Part shown: positions 8,019 through 16,552 of the stretch, piece by piece
How positions within the stretch are numbered: position 1 is the first letter of the stretch
How the letters are laid out: each line of letters opens with the position of its first letter
Source: Sandaracinaceae bacterium
GTDB lineage: Bacteria > Myxococcota_A > Polyangia > Polyangiales > Sandaracinaceae
Direction of reading: 5' to 3'
Assembly (NCBI GenBank): GCA_025056955.1
Contig: JANWYL010000005.1
Span: 1 to 29,785 of the forward strand
Length of the DNA stretch: 29,785 nucleotides
Notes under the pieces: model-generated
The model's database searches: none
What the model saw: the letters and a program-made list of their open reading frames with translations, nothing else
What the model was told of the DNA's origin: nothing
Translations under genes and position numbers: made by a program

Positions 8019-8023
8019 AGCCC

Positions 8024-8311
8024 CTACCGCTCGACCTCGCTCAATGGCCGACCTTCTCGAGCTGCCATTGCCTTTTTGGCTTGGGCTTCGAGGGCTTGCT
8101 TTTCGCGCTTTCTCCGCCTTCGGGCTGCTTCTGCTTCTTTCTTTCTGCGCTTGACCGAAGGCTTCATGTAGTGGCGACGGCGCTTGAGCTCGCGCAAAAT
8201 GCCTTCTGCAGCCATCTTGCGCTTAAGGTGCTTAAGGGCCCTGTCAATGCCCTTGTCTCCGACAATGACTTCAACTGGCTTACACTCGACGAATTCAGGG
8301 GCTTGAGACAC
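8024..8311 (-). CDS. rpsU: Small ribosomal subunit protein bS21
   Basis: The protein has 95 residues from a GTG at 8311, chosen because AAGGAG lies 6 nt upstream and because the N-terminus then fits the family. The core VEVIVGDKGIDRALKHLKRK, the LRELKRRRHYMKPSVKRR region and the Arg/Lys-rich C-terminus are typical of bS21. It sits at the 30S platform near the 3' end of 16S rRNA and takes part in start-site selection. The C-terminal extension (EAEAARRRRKREKQALEAQ and beyond) is longer than in E. coli S21 (71 residues). The frame is open further upstream to a TTG at 8368, but that region lacks a ribosome site and S21-like sequence. It lies between a cysteine-rich lipoprotein and the nucleotidase-like gene. 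Confidence 0.92.
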   Translation of the reverse strand: MSQAPEFVECKPVEVIVGDKGIDRALKHLKRKMAAEGILRELKRRRHYMKPSVKRRKKEAEAARRRRKREKQALEAQAKKAMAAREGRPLSEVER

Positions 8312-8361
8312 GCAATTCTCCTTTTCGATTGGTGAATTTGGGCTGTAGTTCGTAGCCTTTT

Positions 8362-8377
8362 CTTGCAAAAGTGCAAG
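8362..8377 (-). terminator. Perfect hairpin between the CxGxC lipoprotein gene and rpsU
   Basis: CTTGCA-CTTT-TGCAAG on the minus strand, a 6-bp stem with a 4-nt loop, begins immediately after the lipoprotein stop codon. It is followed by AAAA, not a T-run, so a classic intrinsic terminator is doubtful; mRNA 3'-end protection or attenuation ahead of rpsU is possible. Confidence 0.3.
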
Positions 8378-9535
8378 TCAACCTGCCGTTGCCACGGCGC
8401 TAAACGAAACGCTGACATCCACAGTGACCGAGACGCTTGCAAAAGCTTGAGCAAAAGCAGAGGCGGCCGAAGCAGCGCAAGCTCCTGCTTGCATTCCAAG
8501 GGAAGCCACTGCTCCTGGGACCCCAGGCGCAAGCCGCACCACTTCTTCGGCGCTTTCGCGCAGCCGTTGCGCACGCTCTTTGATGGCAAGGATTTGGCTC
8601 ACCCCCTCTCGCATGGCGCGGTCGATCCGGTTCAATCGGGCTTGCTGCTCAGGATCGAGCCCTCCTTCTCCAGAAACCCTAAGCTTTCCCTTTGTGCAGC
8701 GGGCTTCCGCTTCGAGGCGCGCATCGCAAGAAGCACGGCATTGGGCGCTTGCCTGAGGCGGGCGGACGTGGCCAGTGCAGTAGGGCTCGCGGTACTTCAC
8801 AGAACAGCCCCCCCGGCATTCGCCGCGGCAATTGGCCTGCCCTGAAACCACACAGCGCCCTTCGCAACGCCCTTCGCAACGCCCAGCACAAGAGCCATCG
8901 GCTGCCCTCATGCTGCACCTCCCCTCGCAAATCCCCTCGCAATTTCCACCACAGCTGCCTGAGACCTCCACGGCGCAGCTTCCACGGCATTCGGCATCGC
9001 AGTAGCCGCGGATTTCTCCACCCTCGCACTGGAGCTCAATTTGCCCGGGATCCACCCTGGCCTCGCACTCGGCAATGCAGCGGCTGTAGGCGTCCACCGA
9101 CACCTCGCAGCGAGGTGGTTGGGCTTCGATTTTCACTGTGTAGCGCGCACGAAGCGCCCTGAGCTCCTCGCTGAACCTGAGCTTGACCCTCTCGCACACT
9201 TCGCGCACATCGCCGCCTAGCTCGGCTTCGCTCATGCCCAAGGCCAGCCCTGTGTTGCGGCAGCCTTGGATCAGCTGGGCTTGTGCTTCGTTCACGGCCT
9301 CTTCAAAGCGCATTGCCGCATCGACAAAGGCCTTGAGTCGGGCTGCGCTTTCTCCCGCCCCAAAGTTTCGGTTGCAACTGGAAAGCCCACCTGCTTCTCC
9401 CGAAGCGCCTCCCGAGACCCCTGTGGCCACACGGCCTCCGAGCGCAGCCTGACCTCCCATGGCCCCACATCCAAAAGAGGTCAATCCGATTGCGCAAAAA
9501 GCAAAAACCCGTTCAATCCTTGCCTTTTCTTTCAT
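8378..9535 (-). CDS. Lipoprotein with CxGxC repeat domain
   Basis: The protein has 385 residues from ATG 9535 (MKEKARIERVFAFCAIGL, with Cys in SFGC as the probable lipidation site; an ATG at 9553 is also in frame). A helical region follows at about 50-150. A cysteine-dense domain then spans about 150-290: C at intervals of four to five residues, as in CRGSC, CGGNCEGICEGRC, CAGRCEGRCEGRC and CRGECRGGC. A helical region then leads to an Ala/Val/Ser-rich C-terminus that alternates like a beta strand (VSVTVDVSVSFSAV). The repeat spacing would suit metal binding or a stack of small disulfide loops. Part of it is encoded by exact 12-bp tandem DNA repeats (8857-8880). I recognise no named family. 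It is divergent from the methyltransferase gene with only about 37 bp between starts. Function unknown; probably envelope-anchored. Confidence 0.75.
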   Translation of the reverse strand: MKEKARIERVFAFCAIGLTSFGCGAMGGQAALGGRVATGVSGGASGEAGGLSSCNRNFGAGESAARLKAFVDAAMRFEEAVNEAQAQLIQGCRNTGLALGMSEAELGGDVREVCERVKLRFSEELRALRARYTVKIEAQPPRCEVSVDAYSRCIAECEARVDPGQIELQCEGGEIRGYCDAECRGSCAVEVSGSCGGNCEGICEGRCSMRAADGSCAGRCEGRCEGRCVVSGQANCRGECRGGCSVKYREPYCTGHVRPPQASAQCRASCDARLEAEARCTKGKLRVSGEGGLDPEQQARLNRIDRAMREGVSQILAIKERAQRLRESAEEVVRLAPGVPGAVASLGMQAGACAASAASAFAQAFASVSVTVDVSVSFSAVATAG

Positions 9536-9572
9536 GGGGCGCCAGCCTAGCAAAGCCTCCGCGAGCCATCAA

Positions 9573-10733
9573 ATGACAGCCAAAAAACAGACAATTTGGG
9601 TTGCATGCACCCTTGGCGCGGAAGCCCCTTTGCGCGAAGAACTCATCGAAATCGGCTTTTCAAATATCAAGACCAGCAAAGGAGGAGTAAAAGTTGAAAT
9701 CGGCGGCCAGGATCCAATTCAATGCGCTTTCCAGATTTGTTTGTGGAGCAGAATCGGCTCCCGCGTGTATATCCCGATTGGGAAATTTAAGAGAATCAAA
9801 GACAAATTTGACATCTATTCGGCAATTAAATCAATTGAATGGGAAGCCTGGATTCACCCAAATTCAACTCTTGCAATTCGCTCAAGCGGAAAAACTTCGC
9901 CACTCCTTCGCGATTTGCGATTCATTTCACTTGTGGCCAAAGATGGAATCGTCGATCGAATTCGAGAGCGCATGGGCAATAGGCCTTCTGTTGATGTACT
10001 AAATCCCGATCTGCTCATCATGATCAATTTTGAGCATGGGGTTTTGAGGGTTTTTTTGGATGCATCTGGAGCTTCACTCCATAAAAGGGGATATCGCCAA
10101 TTTCAGGGGGCTGCTCCTTTGAAAGAAAACCTTGCCGCCGCGCTTTTGCGCTTTTCCGGATGGGATCGGCGCGCTCCCCTCGTCGACCCTTTTTGCGGCT
10201 CGGGCACAATTCCAATTGAGGCTGACCTCTGGGCCCGAAATGTGGCCCCGGGGCTTTCAAAACATTTTGGCATTGAAAAATGGCCTGCTTTGGATGAAAA
10301 AAGCCGCCGATTTTTTTCTGATCTTCGGGCCCAGGCCCAAGCCTCTATCCTTTCAACTGGTCCGGAAATTTGGGGGCTGGATATCGATGGCCGAGCCATC
10401 GAGCAGGCGCGCCAAAACGCCAAAATCGCCCAAAGCCTCGCCCGTTTCCAAAAACGCTCGGTCGATGAGTTGGAGCTTCCCCAAAACGCAAGGGGTTGGA
10501 TTGTCTCAAACGTTCCCTATGGCCATAGGCTCAAAGGCTCTTCTGAGTGGCTCAAAGGGCTCGAGCGCCTGCTCGAGAAGGCACCCTCCTGGGAGTGGTC
10601 GATTTTTGCAATGGAAAAAAGCCTCAAGGGCAGAAGCCCGATCCTCGAAAAGGCCAAGGCCAAACATTTTATCCGAAATGGGCGTCTTGATTGCGCATTG
10701 ATTTCCTCGCATCAGCTTGATTCTTTCTCGTAA
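9573..10733 (+). CDS. RlmL-type 23S rRNA (guanine-N2) methyltransferase with THUMP domain
   Basis: The protein has 386 residues from ATG 9573, selected because upstream starts would run into the divergent lipoprotein start. It has an N-terminal ferredoxin-like/THUMP region (about 10-165), the linker LHKRGYR (169-175), SAM motif I in DPFCGSGT (205-212), a motif with acidic residues in GLDIDGRAI, and the catalytic motif SNVPYG (312-317). This is the layout of RlmL (N-terminal half of E. coli RlmKL), which makes m2G2445 in 23S rRNA. The usual NPPYG reads NVPYG here, still within the N-x-P-Y/F pattern of N-methyltransferases. Base composition is more A/T-rich than the flanking genes. Its 3' end overlaps the convergent LplT-PlsC gene by 22 bp. 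A related THUMP guanine methyltransferase is the alternative. Confidence 0.85.
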   Translation: MTAKKQTIWVACTLGAEAPLREELIEIGFSNIKTSKGGVKVEIGGQDPIQCAFQICLWSRIGSRVYIPIGKFKRIKDKFDIYSAIKSIEWEAWIHPNSTLAIRSSGKTSPLLRDLRFISLVAKDGIVDRIRERMGNRPSVDVLNPDLLIMINFEHGVLRVFLDASGASLHKRGYRQFQGAAPLKENLAAALLRFSGWDRRAPLVDPFCGSGTIPIEADLWARNVAPGLSKHFGIEKWPALDEKSRRFFSDLRAQAQASILSTGPEIWGLDIDGRAIEQARQNAKIAQSLARFQKRSVDELELPQNARGWIVSNVPYGHRLKGSSEWLKGLERLLEKAPSWEWSIFAMEKSLKGRSPILEKAKAKHFIRNGRLDCALISSHQLDSFS

Positions 10734-12598
10734 AGCCCAGCGACTGCCAAGCGCAGCTTTTCTGCTTCCACTTCTTCTGGTGGAATTGGCTTGCCAATCA
10801 CCACGTGAATTGTCGAGCGAAAACGCCTTGGGAGCTTTTTGAGCGGTGCGCCTCCCTCAAAGCTGAACCAACTGCCCCAAAGCCCACGGAGGGCCACTGG
10901 CACCACTGGAACAGGGCTTTCTGAAATGATCCGCTCAATTCCTTTGCGAAAATCCATGATCTCGCCAGTTCTCGTCAAAGCTCCTTCGGGAAAGATTCCA
11001 ATCGGATTTCCTTCACGCAAAACCTTTTTGATTTCAGAGAAAGCATTCTCAAGGATCGTTTGAGATTCGCTTTTTCCAGCGATTGGAATCACTTGGGCCC
11101 ATCGAAATAGCCATTTGAGGATTGGTATCTCGTAAAAACGATAATGCATGACAAAACGCACAGGCCTTGGAACAGCAGAGCCAAGCACAAACGCATCGAC
11201 GTAGCTCACGTGATTTGCGACAAGAACAAAGGCTCCCTTTTCTGGAATGTTTTCGACTCCCTCAACCCGCAGGCGATATGCGGTATTCGTCACAATCCAC
11301 ACGAGAAAACGCAATAAAAACTCTGGAAGCAGGGAGAAGATGTAAACCGAAGCGATTGCATTGAGGACCGCTGCCAGGAGAAACATTTCTGGGATCGATA
11401 ACTTAAAAAGGTTGCGGAAAATGTAAGCGATTATGGCGGAGAAGACGATAAACAAGGAATTGATGATGTTGTTTGCTGCAATCGTTCTCGACCGCTCCTC
11501 TTCTTTGCTTCTCGACTGAAGCAAAGCAAAGAGGGGAACAGAGTACACACCGCCAAAAAAACCAACCATCGAGAAGTCAAATAGAATTCTCAAGTTGGAT
11601 GACCAGTGGCTCTGCGAAATGAAAAATTCTTTCCATCCGATTTGGGATGCTGGTGGAAGGTAGCCCCGTGTGGTGAAAAACAAATCGATGAGGAATAAGG
11701 TCATCAAGATGGCAGCAAATGGAACGAGCCCAAGTTCAATCCTTCCCCTTGAAAGAAATTCGCAGGAAACCGAGCCTGCACCCACGCCGATGGAAAAGGC
11801 GATGAGGCACAAGGTGATCACACTGGTTGAAGCCCCAAGGAGCGATAAAACGAATGTTGGAAGCTGGATCATGAGAAGCGCCCCAAGGAGCCAAAACCAG
11901 GATATTCCAAGAATGGAAAGCCAAACCGCTTTTTCCTTTTTTGCGTCGCGGATGATTTGTATCGTCTGTGACCAGATATTCCAGCGTATCTTTAAATCGG
12001 GAACAAGGGATGGAAGTGGAGGGATCCGAAGCGCAGCGATATAGCCAAGCCCTGCGACGAGCAAAAGCATAAGGGAGTTGAGCCAAACCCCATGTTCTGG
12101 GATTGCAACCACCTCTGCGCCAGCGATTTGACCTGTGAGAATTGCAATATAGGTCCCCATTTCGACCAATCCATTTCCTGCAATGAGCTCTTCGCGACGC
12201 AGAACTTGTGGGAGAAGAGAGTACTTCGCAGGTCCAAAGAGGGTCGATTGGGCTCCAAGGAGCATGAGGGCAATCAGCAAAACCCAAAGGGCCTTCAACT
12301 TAAAACCAATGACGGCGATGAGAACAATTCCTATTTCGAGAAGCTTTACGCCTCGAATGAATGCGCTTTTTTCTGTTTTTTCGGCAATTTGGCCGGAAAG
12401 CGCAGAAAGAAAAAAATAAGGGGCAATAAAAAGAGCGGTTGCGAGTTGGCTTACGATTTCTGCCTGCTCAACAGATAAAAGAGGCGCAAAATAGATAACG
12501 ATCGATTGCTTAAGGGCATTGTCGTTAAAAGCTCCGAGAAATTGAACGGCAAAAAAGGGCCCAAACCTTCGCTCGCGCAAAAGATGAAACTGAGCCAT
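10712..12598 (-). CDS. LplT-PlsC fusion: MFS lysophospholipid flippase plus 1-acylglycerophosphate acyltransferase
   Basis: The protein has 628 residues. Residues 1-430 form an MFS transporter with LplT signatures (FNDNALKQ, 24-31; FGPAKYSLLP, 121-130) and many membrane helices. Residues 435-628 form a PlsC-type acyltransferase with motif NHVSYVD (462-468; the His and Asp form the HX4D catalytic pair) and glycerol-phosphate motif FPEGALTRTG (536-545). In the family, LplT moves lysophospholipids across the inner membrane, and PlsC/Aas re-acylates them. Many bacteria carry a triple LplT-PlsC-AAS fusion; the acyl-ACP synthetase domain is absent here. A separate acyl-CoA synthetase is encoded 1.9 kb beyond its start on the opposite strand. 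The gene is divergent from the halogenase-like gene. Domain calls are firm; the repair role is inferred. Confidence 0.88.
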   Translation of the reverse strand: MAQFHLLRERRFGPFFAVQFLGAFNDNALKQSIVIYFAPLLSVEQAEIVSQLATALFIAPYFFLSALSGQIAEKTEKSAFIRGVKLLEIGIVLIAVIGFKLKALWVLLIALMLLGAQSTLFGPAKYSLLPQVLRREELIAGNGLVEMGTYIAILTGQIAGAEVVAIPEHGVWLNSLMLLLVAGLGYIAALRIPPLPSLVPDLKIRWNIWSQTIQIIRDAKKEKAVWLSILGISWFWLLGALLMIQLPTFVLSLLGASTSVITLCLIAFSIGVGAGSVSCEFLSRGRIELGLVPFAAILMTLFLIDLFFTTRGYLPPASQIGWKEFFISQSHWSSNLRILFDFSMVGFFGGVYSVPLFALLQSRSKEEERSRTIAANNIINSLFIVFSAIIAYIFRNLFKLSIPEMFLLAAVLNAIASVYIFSLLPEFLLRFLVWIVTNTAYRLRVEGVENIPEKGAFVLVANHVSYVDAFVLGSAVPRPVRFVMHYRFYEIPILKWLFRWAQVIPIAGKSESQTILENAFSEIKKVLREGNPIGIFPEGALTRTGEIMDFRKGIERIISESPVPVVPVALRGLWGSWFSFEGGAPLKKLPRRFRSTIHVVIGKPIPPEEVEAEKLRLAVAGLYEKESS

Positions 12599-12739
12599 TT
12601 GACTTTTGGCGAGCTATCCACAAGGGAGAAGCGAGGTCAATCCTCTTTTGAACGAAATCCTCGATGCGATTTGTGAGGAATGCCACTTTTTTCTTCGTTT
12701 TGGGATGAAGCCGCAATTGGCTTCGCTAGAATCTCGGCC

Positions 12740-14452
12740 ATGGCGTCCATGCACTCAGGTGAGCGCTTCTACGATGTGGTGATCATGGGTGGTGGGCTTG
12801 CCGGAAATTTGCTTGCGCGCCAGCTCAAGCTGAACCGGCCAGAGCTCGAAATTGCCATGTTTGAGCGCAAAGTCGAGCCTGGCTTCAAGGTCGGCGAGTC
12901 GACCGTTGAGATTGCAGCCAATTACCTCATCCGCAAGCAAAAGCTTAGCCGCTATCTCTACATGCGGCAGCTTCCAAAGAATTCCTTGCGTTTTTTCTTC
13001 GACACACCCGAGCGGGATGCGGCTTTTCATGAGATGAGCGAAATCGGGGTTTACCACTTGCCGCCAATTCCGAGCTTTCAGCTCGACAGGTGGCGCCTCG
13101 AGCTCGATTTGCGCGAAATGAACCGTGCCCTTGGTGTTGAGCTTCACATTCCCGCCACGGTTCGTGACTTTGAGCTTGGCGATGGCAAAGAGGGCCACCG
13201 CGTGACTGTTCTCGAGGATGGGCAAGTCCGCACGGTGCGGGCGCGCTGGCTCATCGATGCGGCTGGGCGGGCCAATCTCATCGCCAAAAAACTCGACCTC
13301 CGGCGGCCAGCCTCAGAGCACCCCATCGTTGCGAGCTGGGCACGAGCCGCAAATGTCGCCGACATGGATGCTTGGCCCAATGAAGAGTTTTTGCGCCGCG
13401 CCCGCTACACCGCTCGAACCCTCTCCACCAACCACTTCTGCTATCCAGGATACTGGATTTGGTTTATTCCCCTTTCCTCCGAGCTCATTTCTTTGGGAAT
13501 CGTCCAAGAGCGCAAGCTTTGGAAGCCAGCCCAGGCCACAAAGGCTGGGTTTTTGGCCTTCCTTCGGGAGCACCGCGCGCCTCGCGAGCTCCTTGAGCGT
13601 GCTGAGCTCGTCGATTTTGGTGTCTACCACCAGCTCGCCTACCGGACCACGCGCTTTTGGGAGGGAAGGCAGCGCTGGGCAACGATTGGCGAAGCCGCGG
13701 CCTTCCACGATCCTTTCTATTCTCCAGGTTCTGACTACATCGCCATCGAAGCCGATTGCCTGACCGAGATGATCATCCGCGACTTTGCAGGTCAAGCGAT
13801 CGATGAGCTCAGCGAGCTCACAAATGAGTTCATGAAATTCCGCTATGAGGCCACTTTGCTCCTCTACGCGGGCCTCTATTGCACTTTTGGAAGCTACGAG
13901 CTTTTCCGCGAAAAGTGCTATTTTGACTGTGCAAATTACTATAACCTTTGGGTTGATTCCTACATGCGGGACGAGCACCTGGATCCAAAGGCCCTGCGCT
14001 ACATGCTGCGCCGAAAGGATTTGGTGCTTCAGGCACTTCGGAATTTCAACCGCTTTTTCAGAAAGGCCGCCCGCGAAATGATGATGAAAGGCACCTACTG
14101 GCGAGGGAATCTGGGGAATTGGGTCCTCAATGGCGTTCAGGCCTTTGGCGTTCCAGAAAAGATTGGAATTCCTCGAAGCCACCGCGAAATCAACGAAAAA
14201 ACCGAGCTCATTTTCAACAAAGCGCGCGAGGGAGTGCTGAGGCTTTTGGCCAACGAAGACCCAACCCCCCGCCGGGTGGGTGAAGATCACTTCGTTCCCC
14301 TTGGTGAGCTCAAGGAGCGAATCCCGCTCGACCGCTTCATGGAATCGGTGGATCTTAGGGATTTTTCACCGCGTCCCGCTCCGATCGAGTGGGAAGACTT
14401 CAGCTACGGGGTGCCTCGGGCCACGATGCCGCTCGAGGTCCACGCGCCATAG
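12740..14452 (+). CDS. Flavin-dependent halogenase-like FAD oxidoreductase
   Basis: The protein has 570 residues from ATG 12740; ATG 12680 adds 20 residues and has GAGGA too close for a normal ribosome site. It has a Rossmann FAD motif, GGGLAG (17-22); GEST (52-55), the region that in halogenases precedes the active site; a lysine in PKNSLRF (Lys80) where halogenases carry the chloramine-forming Lys; WIWFIP (239-244), matching the halogenase signature WxWxIP; and GEAAAFHDPFYSPG (317-330), the second FAD-binding region. Tryptophan halogenases usually have a Glu in that last block (PLESTG); here it is Tyr, more like phenol, pyrrole or carrier-bound-substrate enzymes. A C-terminal domain of about 200 residues follows, as in longer halogenases. 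The gene is 52 bp upstream of an acyl-CoA synthetase. Superfamily firm; halogenation is inference. Confidence 0.78.
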   Translation: MASMHSGERFYDVVIMGGGLAGNLLARQLKLNRPELEIAMFERKVEPGFKVGESTVEIAANYLIRKQKLSRYLYMRQLPKNSLRFFFDTPERDAAFHEMSEIGVYHLPPIPSFQLDRWRLELDLREMNRALGVELHIPATVRDFELGDGKEGHRVTVLEDGQVRTVRARWLIDAAGRANLIAKKLDLRRPASEHPIVASWARAANVADMDAWPNEEFLRRARYTARTLSTNHFCYPGYWIWFIPLSSELISLGIVQERKLWKPAQATKAGFLAFLREHRAPRELLERAELVDFGVYHQLAYRTTRFWEGRQRWATIGEAAAFHDPFYSPGSDYIAIEADCLTEMIIRDFAGQAIDELSELTNEFMKFRYEATLLLYAGLYCTFGSYELFREKCYFDCANYYNLWVDSYMRDEHLDPKALRYMLRRKDLVLQALRNFNRFFRKAAREMMMKGTYWRGNLGNWVLNGVQAFGVPEKIGIPRSHREINEKTELIFNKAREGVLRLLANEDPTPRRVGEDHFVPLGELKERIPLDRFMESVDLRDFSPRPAPIEWEDFSYGVPRATMPLEVHAP

Positions 14453-14504
14453 CAACAATCTCCATGGCCTTGCGATTCTGGCCAAGGTGAGGGAAAAAAG
14501 GGGG

Positions 14505-16475
14505 GTGAGTTCTGTTCTCGCGAGCGAGGCGCCTCCCGTTTTCGCCTTGAGCACAGCCCTTGGGGCCAGGACAATTGGCGAAATGTTTTTGCGCCGGGTG
14601 GCAAGAAGCGCAAGCCTTCCGGCTTTCTACGAAAAGCGAAAAGGTGTTTTTACCCCCACGACCTGGGTGGAAGCCGAAGAGGCGGCAAGGCGCATCGCAC
14701 GCGGATTTCTCCGCTTTGCCAAGACCGGTGAGCGGGTGGCCATCCTCGGGCCCACCAAGCTGCCTTGGGCCATCGCGGACCTTGGCGCACAGCTGGCTGG
14801 CCTTGTGAGTTTCGGCATCTACCCAAAGCAAAGCCCAGAGCAAATCCGCTACCTTCTCCGTGACTCAGAAGCCCGCATCGTTTTTGTCGATGGCGATGAC
14901 GAGATCCAAAACCTCATTGAAGCGGCCCGAGGAATCCCTTCTTTGCGGGCCATCATTCCGTGGACCCATGGGTCTTACGAGGCGTTTCGCTCAAAGGACA
15001 CGCGCGTCTTGAGCCCAAGTTTCCTTGAGGAAGAAGCGCTTTCGCGCGCTGAGGTCCAAAGAATCCAGTCTCAAATTTCACCCGATGATACGGCGATTTT
15101 GATTTACACCTCGGGCACGACAGGGCCGCCAAAAGGAGCGATGATTTCTCATAGAAACATTCTTTCGCTCCTCTCCTTTGCCATCAAAGAGCAGGGGTGG
15201 CTTCAAAACGATGTTTCCCTGAATTTTTTGCCAATGGCCCATGCGGCTGAGCGCATTGTTGGGTTTTATGGGCGGATTGCTGCTGGGATGGCTGGGGCCT
15301 ATGCCGAAAGCCTTTCCACAGTGCTTGATGATTTGAAGCTGGTGCGACCCACGATTTTTGGGGGCGTGCCGCGGATTTTTGAAAAAGCCCATGCCCGCAT
15401 CATGGGGGAAATCGAAAAAAAAGGGCCCTCGGTTCGCAAAGCCTTCGACTGGGCACTGTCATTGGGCATCGAACGCACACAGCTTTTGCTTGAAGGCAAG
15501 CCGATCCCTCCTCGCCTTGAGGCCAGCCATTGGGTTTTTGACCGGCTTTTTTTCCGTCGAATTCGCGAAGCCTTTGGCGGCCGCATCCGGGCCATGATCG
15601 TTGGCGCTGCCCCGATTTCAAAAAGTGTTCTTGAGTTTTTTTGGGCAGTTGGAATGCCGCTCTATGAAGGCTATGGCTTGACTGAAGCCACGGCAATCAC
15701 CCACATCAACCGACCGGGTGCAGTGAAGCTTGGCACGGTTGGGAAGGTGATCGCACCCATGGAAGCCCGATTGGGTGAAGACGGGGAAGTTCTCCTCCGG
15801 GGACCATGGGTGTTTCGAGGGTATCTCAATCAACCAGAGGCGACAAGAGAGATATTGCGCGATGGTTGGTTGCACACTGGAGACATCGGTTCGATCGACG
15901 AGGACGGCTTTCTCACCATCACTGACCGCAAAAAGCACATCATCATCACGGCTGGTGGAAAAAACATCACCCCCGCCAACGTTGAAAAGGCCATCCGCGA
16001 TGAGGATCCCCTGATCAGCCATGTGGTGGTGATTGGTGATCGCCGGCCTTTCATCACCGCAATCATCGCACCAAGCCCTGTCGAAACCCTCGAGTGGGGG
16101 TTGATCCACGGCCTTTGCTCCAAAGAAGAAGTCGAAGAGCGCAAGCGAGAGCTCATCGCTCACCCAACGAGGCGGAGCCCTGCCTTGGTTCGGGCCATGG
16201 AGCCCATCGTCAAGCACCCCGATTTTCAACGGCGCATCCTCGAGGCTGTCCGAAGGGGGAACACCAAGCTGGCTCACGTTGAAAGGGTGAAACGCTTTTG
16301 GTTGCTTCCAAGGGATCTCAGTCAAGAAGAGGGTGAACTCACCCCCACCCTCAAGGTGCGTCGCAAAGAAGTCCTCGAAAAATATGCGGGGGAAATCGAG
16401 CGCCTCTATACCGACTCAAAGTTTGGTATCGATGTTGAGGGGCCTCGGTCGAGCGAGCACCCAATGCAAAGGTGA
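14505..16475 (+). CDS. Long-chain acyl-CoA synthetase (AMP-forming, FadD15-like)
   Basis: The protein has 656 residues from GTG 14505; GTG 14487 is possible. The open frame extends further 5' only because it shadows the halogenase gene. It has the AMP-binding P-loop YTSGTTGPPKGAM (201-213), GYGLTEA (389-395), GWLHTGDIG (454-462), the hinge region DRKKHIIITAGGKNITP (474-490) and a C-terminal catalytic lysine in LTPTLKVRRK (Lys617). These, and the length, match bacterial long-chain fatty-acyl-CoA ligases that activate fatty acids through acyl-AMP on the cytoplasmic membrane face. It follows the halogenase-like gene by 52 bp and is probably co-transcribed with it. A FadL-type porin gene 3.9 kb downstream on the same strand could supply its substrate. 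The chain-length preference cannot be read from sequence. Confidence 0.9.
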   Translation: MSSVLASEAPPVFALSTALGARTIGEMFLRRVARSASLPAFYEKRKGVFTPTTWVEAEEAARRIARGFLRFAKTGERVAILGPTKLPWAIADLGAQLAGLVSFGIYPKQSPEQIRYLLRDSEARIVFVDGDDEIQNLIEAARGIPSLRAIIPWTHGSYEAFRSKDTRVLSPSFLEEEALSRAEVQRIQSQISPDDTAILIYTSGTTGPPKGAMISHRNILSLLSFAIKEQGWLQNDVSLNFLPMAHAAERIVGFYGRIAAGMAGAYAESLSTVLDDLKLVRPTIFGGVPRIFEKAHARIMGEIEKKGPSVRKAFDWALSLGIERTQLLLEGKPIPPRLEASHWVFDRLFFRRIREAFGGRIRAMIVGAAPISKSVLEFFWAVGMPLYEGYGLTEATAITHINRPGAVKLGTVGKVIAPMEARLGEDGEVLLRGPWVFRGYLNQPEATREILRDGWLHTGDIGSIDEDGFLTITDRKKHIIITAGGKNITPANVEKAIRDEDPLISHVVVIGDRRPFITAIIAPSPVETLEWGLIHGLCSKEEVEERKRELIAHPTRRSPALVRAMEPIVKHPDFQRRILEAVRRGNTKLAHVERVKRFWLLPRDLSQEEGELTPTLKVRRKEVLEKYAGEIERLYTDSKFGIDVEGPRSSEHPMQR

Positions 16476-16552
16476 AGAGGGGATCGCGTTGGATCGAGGC
16501 ACAGCGATGGAAAGGGGAGATGCAATCCTTTGGATCGTGCTAAAGGGGAACC

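Noticed and set aside
12707..12724. GAAGCC-GCAATT-GGCTTC inverted repeat before the halogenase-like gene
   Set aside because: A short stem with no matching promoter boxes, and it may lie inside the coding region if ATG 12680 is used.
13313..14290. Minus-strand 325-residue ORF inside the halogenase-like gene
   Set aside because: Antisense shadow; the plus-strand frame has clear FAD and halogenase motifs throughout.
14280..14504. Longer N-terminus for the acyl-CoA synthetase (start at 14280)
   Set aside because: The extra residues are the halogenase gene read in another frame, Arg/Ser-rich, and unlike the family; a start near 14505 fits better.
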